From assembly GCA_934424575.1 (NCBI GenBank), contig CAKRXU010000002.1, positions 84,781 through 148,780 of the forward strand: a stretch of 64,000 nucleotides of DNA, given 5' to 3'. The notes beneath the pieces were generated by a model. It was not told where the DNA came from and did not search any database. It saw only the letters and a list, made by a program, of their open reading frames with translations. Positions 7,009 to 14,582 of the stretch are shown one piece after another. Each line of letters starts with the position of its first letter. Within the stretch, counting starts at the first letter, position 1. Both the position numbers and the translations under genes were made by a program. This DNA is from an uncultured Blautia sp. GTDB taxonomy: Bacteria; Bacillota; Clostridia; Lachnospirales; Lachnospiraceae.

Positions 7009-9081
7009 TTAAAGGACAGATTTCATGGAATCCATACCGATCAGCAGTGTGGATGTATTGTGAAGAAGTGCAGACATTGTCGGCTGGATCACGCCTGTCA
7101 CACCGAGTGCGATCAGGGTTCCGTTGATACCCATGATACGTCTGTAGTTCTTGTGGATCTTGGTCATCAGACCGTTGCTGATCTCTTTGAGTGTTACCAT
7201 GACAGACAGGTCATCTGCTCCGATCGTGATATCGGAGATCTCTCTTGCAAGTTCTGCGCCGTCGCTGATCGCAATTCCGACATCGGCTGCAGAAAGTGCC
7301 GGTGAATCGTTGATTCCATCGCCGACCATCAGGACTTTGTGTCCGTTTGCTCTTGCTTCCTCGATAAATCTCGCTTTGTCTTCCGGAAGTACTTCGGAAT
7401 AATATTTGTCTACGCCGACTCTGGCTGCGATTGCCCTGGCTGTACGATCACTGTCGCCTGTCATCATGACGATCTGTGTAAATCCTGCCTTATGCAGTTT
7501 GCGGATCACTTCCGGTGCCTCCGGACGCAGTGGATCTTCGATGCAGATAACGGCTGCCAGTTCGCCCTCGATACCAAGGTACAGATGTGAGTATTCCGGT
7601 GGAAGTTTTGCGAATTCTTCTTCTTTGCCCTCCGGGATCGTGCACTTCTCATCCTCGAATACGAAGTGATGACTTCCGATGATGGCTTTTCTTCCATTTA
7701 CAGTCGTGGAGATTCCATGTGCTACGATATATTCTACTTTGGAGTGCATTTCTTCATGAGTCAGGCCACGGTCCTTAGCCGCATCCATGACTGCTTTTGC
7801 CATAGAATGTGGGAAATGCTCTTCCATGCAGGCTGCAAGACGAAGGAGATCATCCTTGGACTCGCCGTTAAAGGAAACAACGTCTACTACCGTCGGTTTT
7901 GCCTTGGTCAATGTTCCTGTCTTATCAAATACGATGGTGTCTGCCTCAGCAACTGCCTCCAGGAATTTGCCGCCCTTGACTGTGATCTTGTGTGCATTTG
8001 CTTCGCGGATCGCTGCAAGCACAGAGATCGGCATTGCAAGTTTCAGAGCGCAGGAGAAGTCTACCATAAGGATAGACAATGCCTTGGTCACGTTTCTGGT
8101 GAGCAAGTAGGTAAGTCCTGTTCCTGCAAGTGTGTACGGCACAAGGCTGTCTGCAAGATGTTCTGCCTTGCTCTCTACTGCTGATTTAAGTTTCTCGGTT
8201 TCTTCGATCATGGTAACGATCTTCTCAAACTTGGTGGAACCGGATGTTTCTTTGACACGGATGGTGATCTCACCTTCCTCAACAACAGTTCCTGCATATG
8301 CATAGCTTGCTTCACGTTTTGCAACCGGCATGGATTCTCCTGTAAGAGATGCCTGATTGACCATTCCCTCTCCGGCTGTAACGATACCATCGAATGGGAT
8401 CACGGTTCCCATATGGATCTTGACTTCATCGCCAGGTTTGATCTGGTCAGAATTTACAAGGACTTCACCGCCCTCTGTCACAAGCCATACTTTGCTTACA
8501 TTGAGAGACATGCTTCTTGCAAGGTCGTCTACAGATTTCTTATGTGTCCAGTCCTCAAGGATCTCACCGAATCCTAACAGGAACATAACGGAAGATGCTG
8601 TCGAGAAATCTCCACGGAAAATGGATACTCCGATCGCTGTTGCATCAAGTACGGATACTTCGATCTTGCGTTTTGCAAGAGTGCGGATACCCTTCCAGAT
8701 ATATTTCACAGAATGTAATGTGGTAAGTACAGTTCTGACCGGCATTGGAAGGAACAGCTTCTTGCCGTAATGAACCACAACATGATTTACCATTTTTTCC
8801 CAGTATTCGCTGTTCATCTCACGGCCGGAGTTCTGGAGATAGCTCTCCGGAGCCTCGGAAGCACCGTATGAAAACTTCTGTACCGCTTTCAGAATTGCCA
8901 GTTTATCTCCATTGTAACAGATGACCGCATCCTGATTACGCTCTACTACTTTGACAGACGTTACGCCTTCCAGGCCGCTGAGAAAATATTCGAGCTGGTC
9001 TGCCTGGCGGCAGGTCATTCTCTTCTGGCAGATATGGATCCTGACTCTGCCTTTGATCTGATGCTCTATTTTGAATTTCAT
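7009..9081 (-). CDS. P1B-type metal ATPase, FezB (ferrosome)-like
   Basis: A 690-residue metal-transporting P-type ATPase. An N-terminal HMA-like domain (about 1-75) lacks the CxxC metal site but has an arginine motif (GRVRIH). TGES (about 247), the transmembrane metal motif SCALK (about 343), DKTGTLTK (about 386), the PHS nucleotide motif and GDGINDSPALSAADVG follow. SCALK replaces the usual CPC, which by my recollection places it in the P1B-6 group, the group of FezB, the iron pump of ferrosome organelles. I chose the ATG at 9081 (GAGGAAAG ahead of it); 12 codons upstream are in frame. It follows a small membrane protein gene 74 bases upstream, matching a fezA-fezB pair. Copper or another metal remains possible. 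Confidence 0.85.
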   Translation of the reverse strand: MKFKIEHQIKGRVRIHICQKRMTCRQADQLEYFLSGLEGVTSVKVVERNQDAVICYNGDKLAILKAVQKFSYGASEAPESYLQNSGREMNSEYWEKMVNHVVVHYGKKLFLPMPVRTVLTTLHSVKYIWKGIRTLAKRKIEVSVLDATAIGVSIFRGDFSTASSVMFLLGFGEILEDWTHKKSVDDLARSMSLNVSKVWLVTEGGEVLVNSDQIKPGDEVKIHMGTVIPFDGIVTAGEGMVNQASLTGESMPVAKREASYAYAGTVVEEGEITIRVKETSGSTKFEKIVTMIEETEKLKSAVESKAEHLADSLVPYTLAGTGLTYLLTRNVTKALSILMVDFSCALKLAMPISVLAAIREANAHKITVKGGKFLEAVAEADTIVFDKTGTLTKAKPTVVDVVSFNGESKDDLLRLAACMEEHFPHSMAKAVMDAAKDRGLTHEEMHSKVEYIVAHGISTTVNGRKAIIGSHHFVFEDEKCTIPEGKEEEFAKLPPEYSHLYLGIEGELAAVICIEDPLRPEAPEVIRKLHKAGFTQIVMMTGDSDRTARAIAARVGVDKYYSEVLPEDKARFIEEARANGHKVLMVGDGINDSPALSAADVGIAISDGAELAREISDITIGADDLSVMVTLKEISNGLMTKIHKNYRRIMGINGTLIALGVTGVIQPTMSALLHNTSTLLIGMDSMKSVL

Positions 9082-9112
9082 ATAATCTTTCCTCGCATGT
9101 TTATTAATAAAA

Positions 9113-9140
9113 AACACCTGTAGTGATTACCACAGGTGTT
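9113..9140 (-). terminator. Intercistronic hairpin between the small membrane protein and ATPase genes
   Basis: AACACCTGT pairs with ACAGGTGTT around a 10-base loop, followed on the minus strand by five T. It lies between two genes that appear to share a transcript, so it probably acts as a partial terminator or processing barrier. Confidence 0.65.
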
Positions 9141-9155
9141 CTTTTTTGATATTTC

Positions 9156-9470
9156 TTACTCTTCTTCTGCAGTCTCTACAGTTTCTTCTGTGGTTTCTTC
9201 TACAGTTTCTTCCTCTGCTGCATCTTCAAAAGCTTCCTCTGCTGCGGCACGGTCTTCGTTGATCTGCTTAGCTTCTGCATAGATATCTTCTGCGTTTTCC
9301 TGAACCTTGGATACTGTCTTCATAACGCAGTCTTTGGCACGAAGAACGGCTGCTGTGCAGTTGGTATAAAGTTTCTTTGCATCCTTACTGGAAAGTACTT
9401 TGATACCTGCTGTTCCGAATACTACTCCTGCTGCAAAAAGTCCGCTGTGTTTTGTGTTAAGTTTGATCAT
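9156..9470 (-). CDS. Small glycine-rich membrane protein with acidic tail (DUF6110-type, FezA candidate)
   Basis: 104 residues. A single hydrophobic, glycine-rich segment (GLFAAGVVFGTAGIKV, residues 10-25) is followed by an amphipathic, probably coiled helix (about 30-75) and a C-terminal tail of almost only Glu, Thr and Ala. It resembles the DUF6110 proteins found beside metal P-type ATPases in Clostridia. In ferrosome loci a small membrane protein (FezA) accompanies the P1B-6 ATPase (FezB). Position, size and membrane segment fit that role, and the acidic tail could interact with iron or the organelle surface (inference). An AGGAGG site lies ten bases before the ATG. Confidence 0.75.
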   Translation of the reverse strand: MIKLNTKHSGLFAAGVVFGTAGIKVLSSKDAKKLYTNCTAAVLRAKDCVMKTVSKVQENAEDIYAEAKQINEDRAAAEEAFEDAAEEETVEETTEETVETAEEE

Positions 9471-9572
9471 TATACTTATACCTCCTGTTGTAAAATTATT
9501 TCCTAATTAATGTAGTGTATTTTATTGTCATCGGGATGATAGGTTTCTGTTCCATCCCTTGACATTACAAAC

Positions 9573-9600
9573 ATTATAATATGCGTCAAATAAAAGTCCA
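9573..9600 (-). promoter_or_regulatory. Promoter of the small membrane protein-ATPase operon
   Basis: TGGACT (9595-9600), a 16-base spacer and TATAAT (9573-9578) on the minus strand. The sequence just upstream, AGTTAGGCT, resembles a half-site of the dyads upstream of the DUF3793 gene. The leader to the ATG is about 100 bases. Confidence 0.55.
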
Positions 9601-9713
9601 GCCTAACTTGCACTTCTGAGAAATTTTCTCATTTATTCATAAAACATAAAAATATAAAGGATTTTTTGATGGATTTTTATATACTTTCCTATGAAAAGGT
9701 GCATGGAAAGCGG

Positions 9714-10196
9714 TTATTCACCGCTCTCCATTGAAACACTGCGTACCCGTCTGTCGTGCAGATAGCCAAAAGATTCCATGCCTTTCTCGATCACCTGGCG
9801 CAGTTTCTCACCGTCCAGGCGGATGCTGGTGTAGTCATCCAGCTTGACACTGCAGATATGTACCGGGGATTCCTCATTGCAGATGCGGTAAGCGCGTTTC
9901 CTCTTGAGGGCACCGATCTCTTCCAGAAGATTGATCATGCGGTATATCGTAGCCATTCCGATGTTAGGATCTCTCTTTGACGCCAAAAAATAAATTTCCT
10001 TACAGCAGGTGCATTCCTCCTGCAGGATAATATCAAGTATGATTTTTCTCTGTTTTGTAATTCTGCAGCCAGCCTGGCGAAGTCTGTTCATGATTGCACT
10101 TCTCTGCATATTACTCCGCTGATACTGCTGATCACGGCAGGAATTCACTTCCGTTTCCATTTCGTCTTCAAAGATTATCTCTCTCAGTGCTTCCAT
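9714..10196 (-). CDS. Fur-family regulator with an atypical C-terminal domain
   Basis: 160 residues. After a ~30-residue extension comes a clear Fur-type winged helix (residues about 35-95): GCRITKQRKIILDIIL, then ATIYRMINLLEEIGALKR, the DNA-recognition segment. The C-terminal metal and dimerisation region is eroded: the usual His-rich HHHxHxxC motif is reduced to a single VHIC, and the paired CxxC zinc motifs are absent. Metal sensing may therefore differ from Fur, PerR or Zur. It is the gene next upstream of the ferrosome-like pair and has its own promoter with an overlapping dyad, so autoregulation and control of the neighbours are plausible. Confidence 0.82.
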   Translation of the reverse strand: MEALREIIFEDEMETEVNSCRDQQYQRSNMQRSAIMNRLRQAGCRITKQRKIILDIILQEECTCCKEIYFLASKRDPNIGMATIYRMINLLEEIGALKRKRAYRICNEESPVHICSVKLDDYTSIRLDGEKLRQVIEKGMESFGYLHDRRVRSVSMESGE

Positions 10197-10221
10197 TCTA
10201 TCACTCCCGTCCGTTCAGTTA

Positions 10222-10269
10222 GTTCGATTCAACTATCAAAAGTTTACATCACCTAACCTTTTCTGTCAA
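10222..10269 (-). promoter_or_regulatory. Promoter and dyad of the Fur-family gene
   Basis: On the minus strand: TTGACA (10264-10269), a 17-base spacer and TAAACT (10241-10246). Just downstream is TAGTTGAATCGAACTA, an inverted repeat with arms TAGTT/AACTA, related to the AGTTAGTT elements at 6847-6934. Confidence 0.7.
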
Positions 10270-10317
10270 GATTATTTTTTATCAGAAAGAAATTTAACCG
10301 GAAATTTTGTCTTCCCC

Positions 10318-10347
10318 TTGACAACTGGAACTTTTATTGCATATAAT
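10318..10347 (+). promoter_or_regulatory. ssrA promoter
   Basis: TTGACA (10318-10323), 18-base spacer, TATAAT (10342-10347). It implies a ~65-base precursor leader, removed from the mature tmRNA. The leader ends in the 12-base palindrome CCAAACGTTTGG (10411-10422). Confidence 0.85.
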
Positions 10348-10421
10348 AAGAAACAGTCAAAACAAGAGCATCGTCTGTTTACCAGTATTTCTAAGGAGGC
10401 TCAGCCTTCACCAAACGTTTG

Positions 10422-10767
10422 GGGCTTGTACTGGTTTCGACGGGGGCTTTGAAGTTGAGGCAGCCATCCGCAGACTCCTGGACTGCGTATCAACCGGGAA
10501 ACTAAATATAAACGCAGACGAACAGTACGCGTTAGCAGCCTAAGCGCTGCTCATCAACCCTGATGCACTCACACATCAGGGATCTGGTGTCGACTATGTG
10601 AGAAACCTTGCCGGGTAAGCTTTGCCCCGGTAGATGTATCATGAAGCTACTAAAGCAGTAAGCCTGTCGGTGGGCGTACTGCCAAGGGAATGTCAAATCA
10701 GCGACTGTGATGGGAGATACCGCAAGGGATAGGCTTTCGGACAGGGGTTCGATTCCCCTCAGGTCCA
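10422..10767 (+). ncRNA. ssrA: Transfer-messenger RNA (tmRNA)
   Basis: A one-piece tmRNA that rescues stalled ribosomes with SmpB. The 5' end GGGCTTG pairs with CAGGTCC at the 3' end to form a 7-bp acceptor stem. The conserved CTGGTTTCGACGG follows the 5' arm, and the T-arm GGGGTTCGATTCCCC lies before the acceptor. The internal open frame encodes a tag ending NADEQYALAA followed by TAA (10541-10543); the exact resume codon is not assigned. CCA is not encoded after the discriminator A. No SmpB or RNase R gene lies next to it. Confidence 0.96.
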
Positions 10768-10780
10768 TTTTATGGCATCA

Positions 10781-10833
10781 AAAAGCTGACGCACATCTTT
10801 TGAAACCTACGGAGATGTGCGTCAGCTTTTTGT
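10781..10833. terminator. Bidirectional terminator shared by tmRNA and the c-di-GMP riboswitch
   Basis: AAAAGCTGACGCACATCT pairs with AGATGTGCGTCAGCTTTT, an 18-bp stem with T-runs on both strands. It ends the tmRNA on the plus strand and the riboswitch transcript on the minus strand. Confidence 0.9.
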
Positions 10834-10900
10834 TATCTTTTGTATTACTGAATATGTAATTCTTTTTTCCTGATTCTTAAAAGATCTATATATATCTTGT

Positions 10901-10981
10901 AGGTGCAACTGGCTGTCATACATTTGTTTCATTTGCTTAGACCCTATAGTTTTGCGTCACCGGATTTCCCCGGCTATGCCT
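10901..10981 (-). ncRNA. c-di-GMP-I (GEMM-I) riboswitch with no downstream gene
   Basis: On the minus strand the segment has the GEMM-I core: GGCATAGCC, a GGAAA tetraloop stem, GGTGACGCAAA, an ATAGGGTCTAAG segment and ATGACAGCCAGTTGC, with GGCA/TGCACC closing P1. It follows the 105-residue hypothetical gene by about 55 bases. After it come only ~70 bases and a strong terminator, and the next sequence is the tmRNA on the opposite strand. No open frame lies between. It may be an orphan or 3'-UTR riboswitch. Confidence 0.82.
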
Positions 10982-11036
10982 TTTAAATATAAAATAAATA
11001 TACTCTTTTATTGCATAAACGATATTGTTTCATTAG

Positions 11037-11354
11037 TTATTCCGCATTTACGCTGAGTGCTTCCGGGTTTCCGAGAGCACCGATGTTTTTGAGCAGGAAG
11101 ATCGCATCACCCATACCCCTGACATAAGACAGATCTGCATATCTTTCACTCTTTGATTCCAGGCAGGCGATATAGTCATCGATCACCCTTCTGACCATGT
11201 AAGGAAGATTCATGCCGGCGTATCTTTCTTCCAGCTCTTTCAGATCGTCTACGTCCTGTCTGATGTATTCATCAGATTCGAGTATTTTTTCTCTCCTTTC
11301 CGTCATCATTTTTTCGATGCAATTCACAATTGCAACTTCAGTCATTTTTTCCAA
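11037..11354 (-). CDS. Hypothetical protein, 105 residues
   Basis: Not recognised. A soluble, largely helical, charged protein with no signal peptide, membrane segment or cysteines. It has MVRRVIDDYIACLE and YVRGMGDAIFLLKNIG near the middle and end. The best start is TTG at 11354, because GGAGG lies eight bases before it, while the first ATG is nine bases further in. It has its own promoter (TTGACG at 11420-11425, TAGAAT at 11397-11402, 17-base spacer). A c-di-GMP riboswitch follows its stop codon, so its transcript may include that element. Confidence 0.7.
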   Translation of the reverse strand: MEKMTEVAIVNCIEKMMTERREKILESDEYIRQDVDDLKELEERYAGMNLPYMVRRVIDDYIACLESKSERYADLSYVRGMGDAIFLLKNIGALGNPEALSVNAE

Positions 11355-11396
11355 TTTTCTATCCTCCGTTTGTGCAATACTATAGGTTTCGCCCTT

Positions 11397-11425
11397 ATTC
11401 TATAAAGAATCCCGCCAAACGTCAA
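11397..11425 (-). promoter_or_regulatory. Promoter of the 105-residue hypothetical gene
   Basis: TTGACG (11420-11425), 17 bases, TAGAAT (11397-11402) on the minus strand, ~43 bases before the TTG start. The rest of the 11355-11664 gap holds only the leader and possible promoter of putP. Confidence 0.7.
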
Positions 11426-11571
11426 CAAAATTCGTCTGACAATTTATTGAAAAATTCGACAAATCTTTTTCATTCCTGTTCAATTTCAGCCTTATTTTAT
11501 GAGGGTTTGCGGCGATTTTGGGTGTTTTTGTTTTTTTCAGAAAACCTGTGCTTTTATTGAGAAGAAATTTC

Positions 11572-11600
11572 TTTACTTTTGAAGGATTTTCTAATAATAT
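11572..11600 (+). promoter_or_regulatory. Possible putP promoter
   Basis: TTTACT (11572-11577), 17 bases, TAATAT (11595-11600). Two mismatches per box make it tentative, but it is correctly placed 65 bases before the ATG. Confidence 0.4.
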
Positions 11601-11664
11601 TGTATGTATGTGCATATCAACGATGTATAAATATGCATTTCAACTTCAGAAGGGAGAGGAATTT

Positions 11665-13203
11665 ATGACAACAGCACACATCTGTATCATGATTGCGATC
11701 ATTATCTATCTTGGTGCAATGCTCTTTGTCGGCTATCTCTGTTCCAAGCAGAACAACGATACCTCAGACTTTTATCTGGGCGGCCGTAAGCTTGGTCCTC
11801 TGGTAACCGCAATGAGTGCAGAAGCCTCCGATATGAGCAGCTGGCTCCTTATGGGACTTCCTGGTCTTGCATATCTTTCCGGTATCGCAGACGCAGGCTG
11901 GACCGCGATCGGACTCGCAATCGGTACATACCTTAACTGGAAAATCGTAGCTAAGAGAATCCGTCTCTACACTCATGTAGCGGGAAACTCTATTACTTTA
12001 CCGTCCTTTTTCAGCAATCGTTTCAGGGACGACCGCAGGATCCTGCAGTCGATCGGAGCTATTTTTATTGTGATCTTCTTTATTCCATATACAGCTTCCG
12101 GTTTCGCTGCCTGCGGAAAACTGTTCTCCAGTCTGTTCGGAGTAAAATATCTGACTGCCATGATCATCAGTGCACTGATCATCGTCGGATATACGACTCT
12201 TGGAGGATTCCTTGCGGCATCCACCACAGACTTTATCCAGAGCATCATCATGTCCATCGCACTGATCATTGTATTTGGCTTCGGAGTATCTGTTGCAGGC
12301 GGTCCTGACGCAGTTATCAGCCACGCAAAGTCACTGCCTGGATACCTTACCATGATGACCACTTACAACCCGGAAACAGGCACAGAAGCAGCTTATCCGC
12401 TCATCAACATCGTTTCTATGCTGGCATGGGGACTTGGATATTTCGGAATGCCTCACATCCTTCTTCGTTTCATGGCGATCGAAGATGAGAAGAAACTTTC
12501 CTTATCCAGAAGAGTGGCTACTACCTGGGTTGTGATTTCCCTCGCAGTTGCCGTTATGATCGGTGTCATCGGTCTTGGAATGACAGAAGCCGGCGAACTG
12601 GAAATGCTTCATGGAGCTAACTCAGAAACCATCATCGTCAAGATCGCAGATCTCTTGAGCACACATGGTGTACTTCCGGCACTGCTCGGCGGTACGATCC
12701 TGGCAGGAATCCTGGCATCTACGATGTCCACCGCAGATTCACAGCTCCTGGCTGCTTCTTCTGCTGTTTCTTCTGACCTTTTCGGCGCAGTCCTGAAGAA
12801 TAAGAAGAAACAGGAGACCATGCTCACTGACCGTGTTACTCTGCTTGCGATCGCTGTTATCGCAGTTATCATTGCCCGCAACCCGGACAGTTCTGTATTC
12901 AACATCGTATCTTTTGCATGGGCAGGTTTCGGTGCTGTATTCGGTCCGGTCGTGCTCTTTGCACTGTTCTGGAAGCGTACCAACTGGCAGGGAGCTCTCG
13001 CAGGAATGGTTTCCGGCGGTGTTATGGTATTCGTATGGAAATATCTGGTCCGTCCAAACGTTTCCTTCCTGAACTTCTATGAACTCCTTCCGGCATTCCT
13101 GATCTCCAGTGTGATGATCCTTGTAGTAAGCCTTGCTACCAAAGCTCCATCCAAAGAGATCACAGACGAGTTCGAACTGGTTCAGAAAAAAATGGCTGAA
13201 TAA
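11665..13203 (+). CDS. putP: Sodium/proline symporter
   Basis: A 512-residue sodium:solute symporter with about 13 membrane helices. SSF-family marks include FYLGGRKLGPLVTAMSAEASDMSSWLLMG split over helices 1-2, GYTTLGGFLAASTTDF, GMPHILLRFMAI and ASTMSTADSQLLAASSA. These match PutP better than pantothenate or sugar members. It would import proline for catabolism or osmoprotection. I chose the ATG at 11665, preceded by GGGAGAGG; codons further upstream are a low-complexity extension. It is a single-gene unit closed by a strong terminator. Confidence 0.93.
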   Translation: MTTAHICIMIAIIIYLGAMLFVGYLCSKQNNDTSDFYLGGRKLGPLVTAMSAEASDMSSWLLMGLPGLAYLSGIADAGWTAIGLAIGTYLNWKIVAKRIRLYTHVAGNSITLPSFFSNRFRDDRRILQSIGAIFIVIFFIPYTASGFAACGKLFSSLFGVKYLTAMIISALIIVGYTTLGGFLAASTTDFIQSIIMSIALIIVFGFGVSVAGGPDAVISHAKSLPGYLTMMTTYNPETGTEAAYPLINIVSMLAWGLGYFGMPHILLRFMAIEDEKKLSLSRRVATTWVVISLAVAVMIGVIGLGMTEAGELEMLHGANSETIIVKIADLLSTHGVLPALLGGTILAGILASTMSTADSQLLAASSAVSSDLFGAVLKNKKKQETMLTDRVTLLAIAVIAVIIARNPDSSVFNIVSFAWAGFGAVFGPVVLFALFWKRTNWQGALAGMVSGGVMVFVWKYLVRPNVSFLNFYELLPAFLISSVMILVVSLATKAPSKEITDEFELVQKKMAE

Positions 13204-13230
13204 AAATTTCAGCAATCATTTCAAAACAAC

Positions 13231-13283
13231 AAAAAAAGAAACCGCAGAATCCTTTTTAACTGGATTCCACGGTTTCTTTTTTT
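13231..13283 (+). terminator. putP terminator
   Basis: GAAACCGCAGAATCC pairs with GGATTCCACGGTTTC, flanked by A- and T-runs. Confidence 0.9.
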
Positions 13284-13293
13284 GATGTCTTGC

Positions 13294-13431
13294 AACTATT
13301 CAGTAGGTAATATCCCGCGAGGTGTTTTGGCATGTTTTTGCCAAAATCCCGAGACATACAAGTCAAAATGCCATCACCGAAGGTGATTTGGAATGCATTT
13401 TGACTCGTAACTGTGAGGATACTGAACAGTT
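13294..13431 (-). repeat. Structured intergenic repeat, copy A
   Basis: 138 bp, near-identical in reverse orientation to the element at 43477-43614 and clearly related to 52161-52303. The ends are inverted (AACTATTCAG and CTGAACAGTT). Inside are two further stems: a CAAAATGC...GCATTTTG arm pair with an AATCACC/GGTGAT inner stem, and TTTTGGCA/TGCCAAAA. It also carries the CTCGCGGGATA and GTCTCGGGATTTTG blocks found in all copies. It lies between the putP terminator and the lrgB end, with no open frame. Confidence 0.85.
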
Positions 13432-13453
13432 ACGATGTCTTTTACTTTTTATT

Positions 13454-14146
13454 TTACCAGAGATAGGAAAAGATTGAAGCTCCGATGACAGTACACAGAC
13501 CGCACACAACGATTGCAAGACTGCTCATTGCTCCTTCTACTTCTCCAAGCTCCATTGCCCTTGCAGTACCTACCGCATGAGATGCTGTACCGATCGCAAG
13601 TCCTCTGGAGATCGGACTCTTGATGCGGAACAGTTTGCAGATGTATTCTGCAGACATGTTTCCAAGAACACCTGTAATGATGATCACTGCAACAGAAATC
13701 GTCACATATCCGCCAAGCTCCTCAGAAATGCCCATACCGATTGCTGTCGTAATAGACTTCGGAAGCATGGTCACATATTCTTTGTGGCTCAGACCGAATA
13801 CGATCGACATTACAAGTACCGTTCCAAGACTTGCGATAACGCCTGAGATAACGCCTCCAAGTATCGCTCCGATGTTCTTTTTCAGCAGATCAAGCTGCAG
13901 ATACAGAGGGATCGCCAGGCTTACCGTCGCAGGTGTCAGAAGGTAGCTCAGATATTTTGCACTCATATTGTAGCTTTCATAATCGACATGGAAAACTACC
14001 AGAAATACAATCACGATCGCGATAGAGATCAGAAGCGGGTTTAATACTGCCAGCTTCCACTTGCGCTGTGCTGCAAGTCCGATCTCGTATGCCAGAAGAC
14101 TGATCACGATCCCTACCGTTGCCGAACTCATAATTAAATTGTCCAT
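13454..14146 (-). CDS. lrgB: LrgB family membrane protein
   Basis: A 230-residue protein with about six or seven membrane helices, the partner of LrgA in the holin/antiholin-like LrgAB system. It is now also linked to pyruvate and glycolate transport in several bacteria. LLTPATVSLAIPLYLQ, LPKSITTAIGMGISEELGG and GLAIGTASHAVGTARAMELGE are characteristic. It starts one base after the lrgA stop. The host function of the pair (autolysis control or metabolite export) cannot be decided from sequence. Confidence 0.93.
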   Translation of the reverse strand: MDNLIMSSATVGIVISLLAYEIGLAAQRKWKLAVLNPLLISIAIVIVFLVVFHVDYESYNMSAKYLSYLLTPATVSLAIPLYLQLDLLKKNIGAILGGVISGVIASLGTVLVMSIVFGLSHKEYVTMLPKSITTAIGMGISEELGGYVTISVAVIIITGVLGNMSAEYICKLFRIKSPISRGLAIGTASHAVGTARAMELGEVEGAMSSLAIVVCGLCTVIGASIFSYLW

Positions 14147-14147
14147 C

Positions 14148-14504
14148 TTACTTCTTCCCCTCTTTTCTGGAAATCAAAAAATCTGTAACCTTTCCTGTAA
14201 CGATCATGACCACAAACGTTGATACGACTGTGATCACCAGGAGCGGCACCAGAAAAGACTGCAGCTGGCTCCAGGATGTGATTAGACCAACGCCTGCCGG
14301 AATGAACATAAGCGGCATGATCTCGATCAGAAATTCACCGGTCTCCTTTACGTGCTCTACTTTGATCACCTTTGTCAAAAGAAGCACAAACATCAGAATC
14401 AGTCCATAGATACTGCCCGGTATCGGAAGCGGGATAAAATATTTCATGATCTCCCCCGCACAGGTCACAGCAAGGATGATTCCAAACTGTCTTAGATATT
14501 TCAC
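14148..14504 (-). CDS. lrgA: LrgA/CidA family membrane protein
   Basis: A 118-residue protein with four membrane helices and the family motif PLPIPGSIYGLILMF. A basic C-terminal end (ISRKEGKK) is typical. It is the first gene of the two-gene lrgAB operon. A TATAAT with an upstream TGC (extended -10, 14540-14548) lies ahead of it. No LytTR-type regulator gene is adjacent. Confidence 0.92.
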   Translation of the reverse strand: MKYLRQFGIILAVTCAGEIMKYFIPLPIPGSIYGLILMFVLLLTKVIKVEHVKETGEFLIEIMPLMFIPAGVGLITSWSQLQSFLVPLLVITVVSTFVVMIVTGKVTDFLISRKEGKK

Positions 14505-14539
14505 TTTTTTCGCCTCCTAAAAAAATTCAACTGCCGTCT

Positions 14540-14548
14540 ATTATAGCA
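14540..14548 (-). promoter_or_regulatory. lrgAB promoter (extended -10)
   Basis: TGCTATAAT on the minus strand, ~36 bases before the lrgA ATG. The -35 region (TTGTTC, 18-base spacer) is weak. Confidence 0.6.
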
Positions 14549-14582
14549 CATCTTTTTTTGTCAGAACAAGTCAAAAAAAGTA

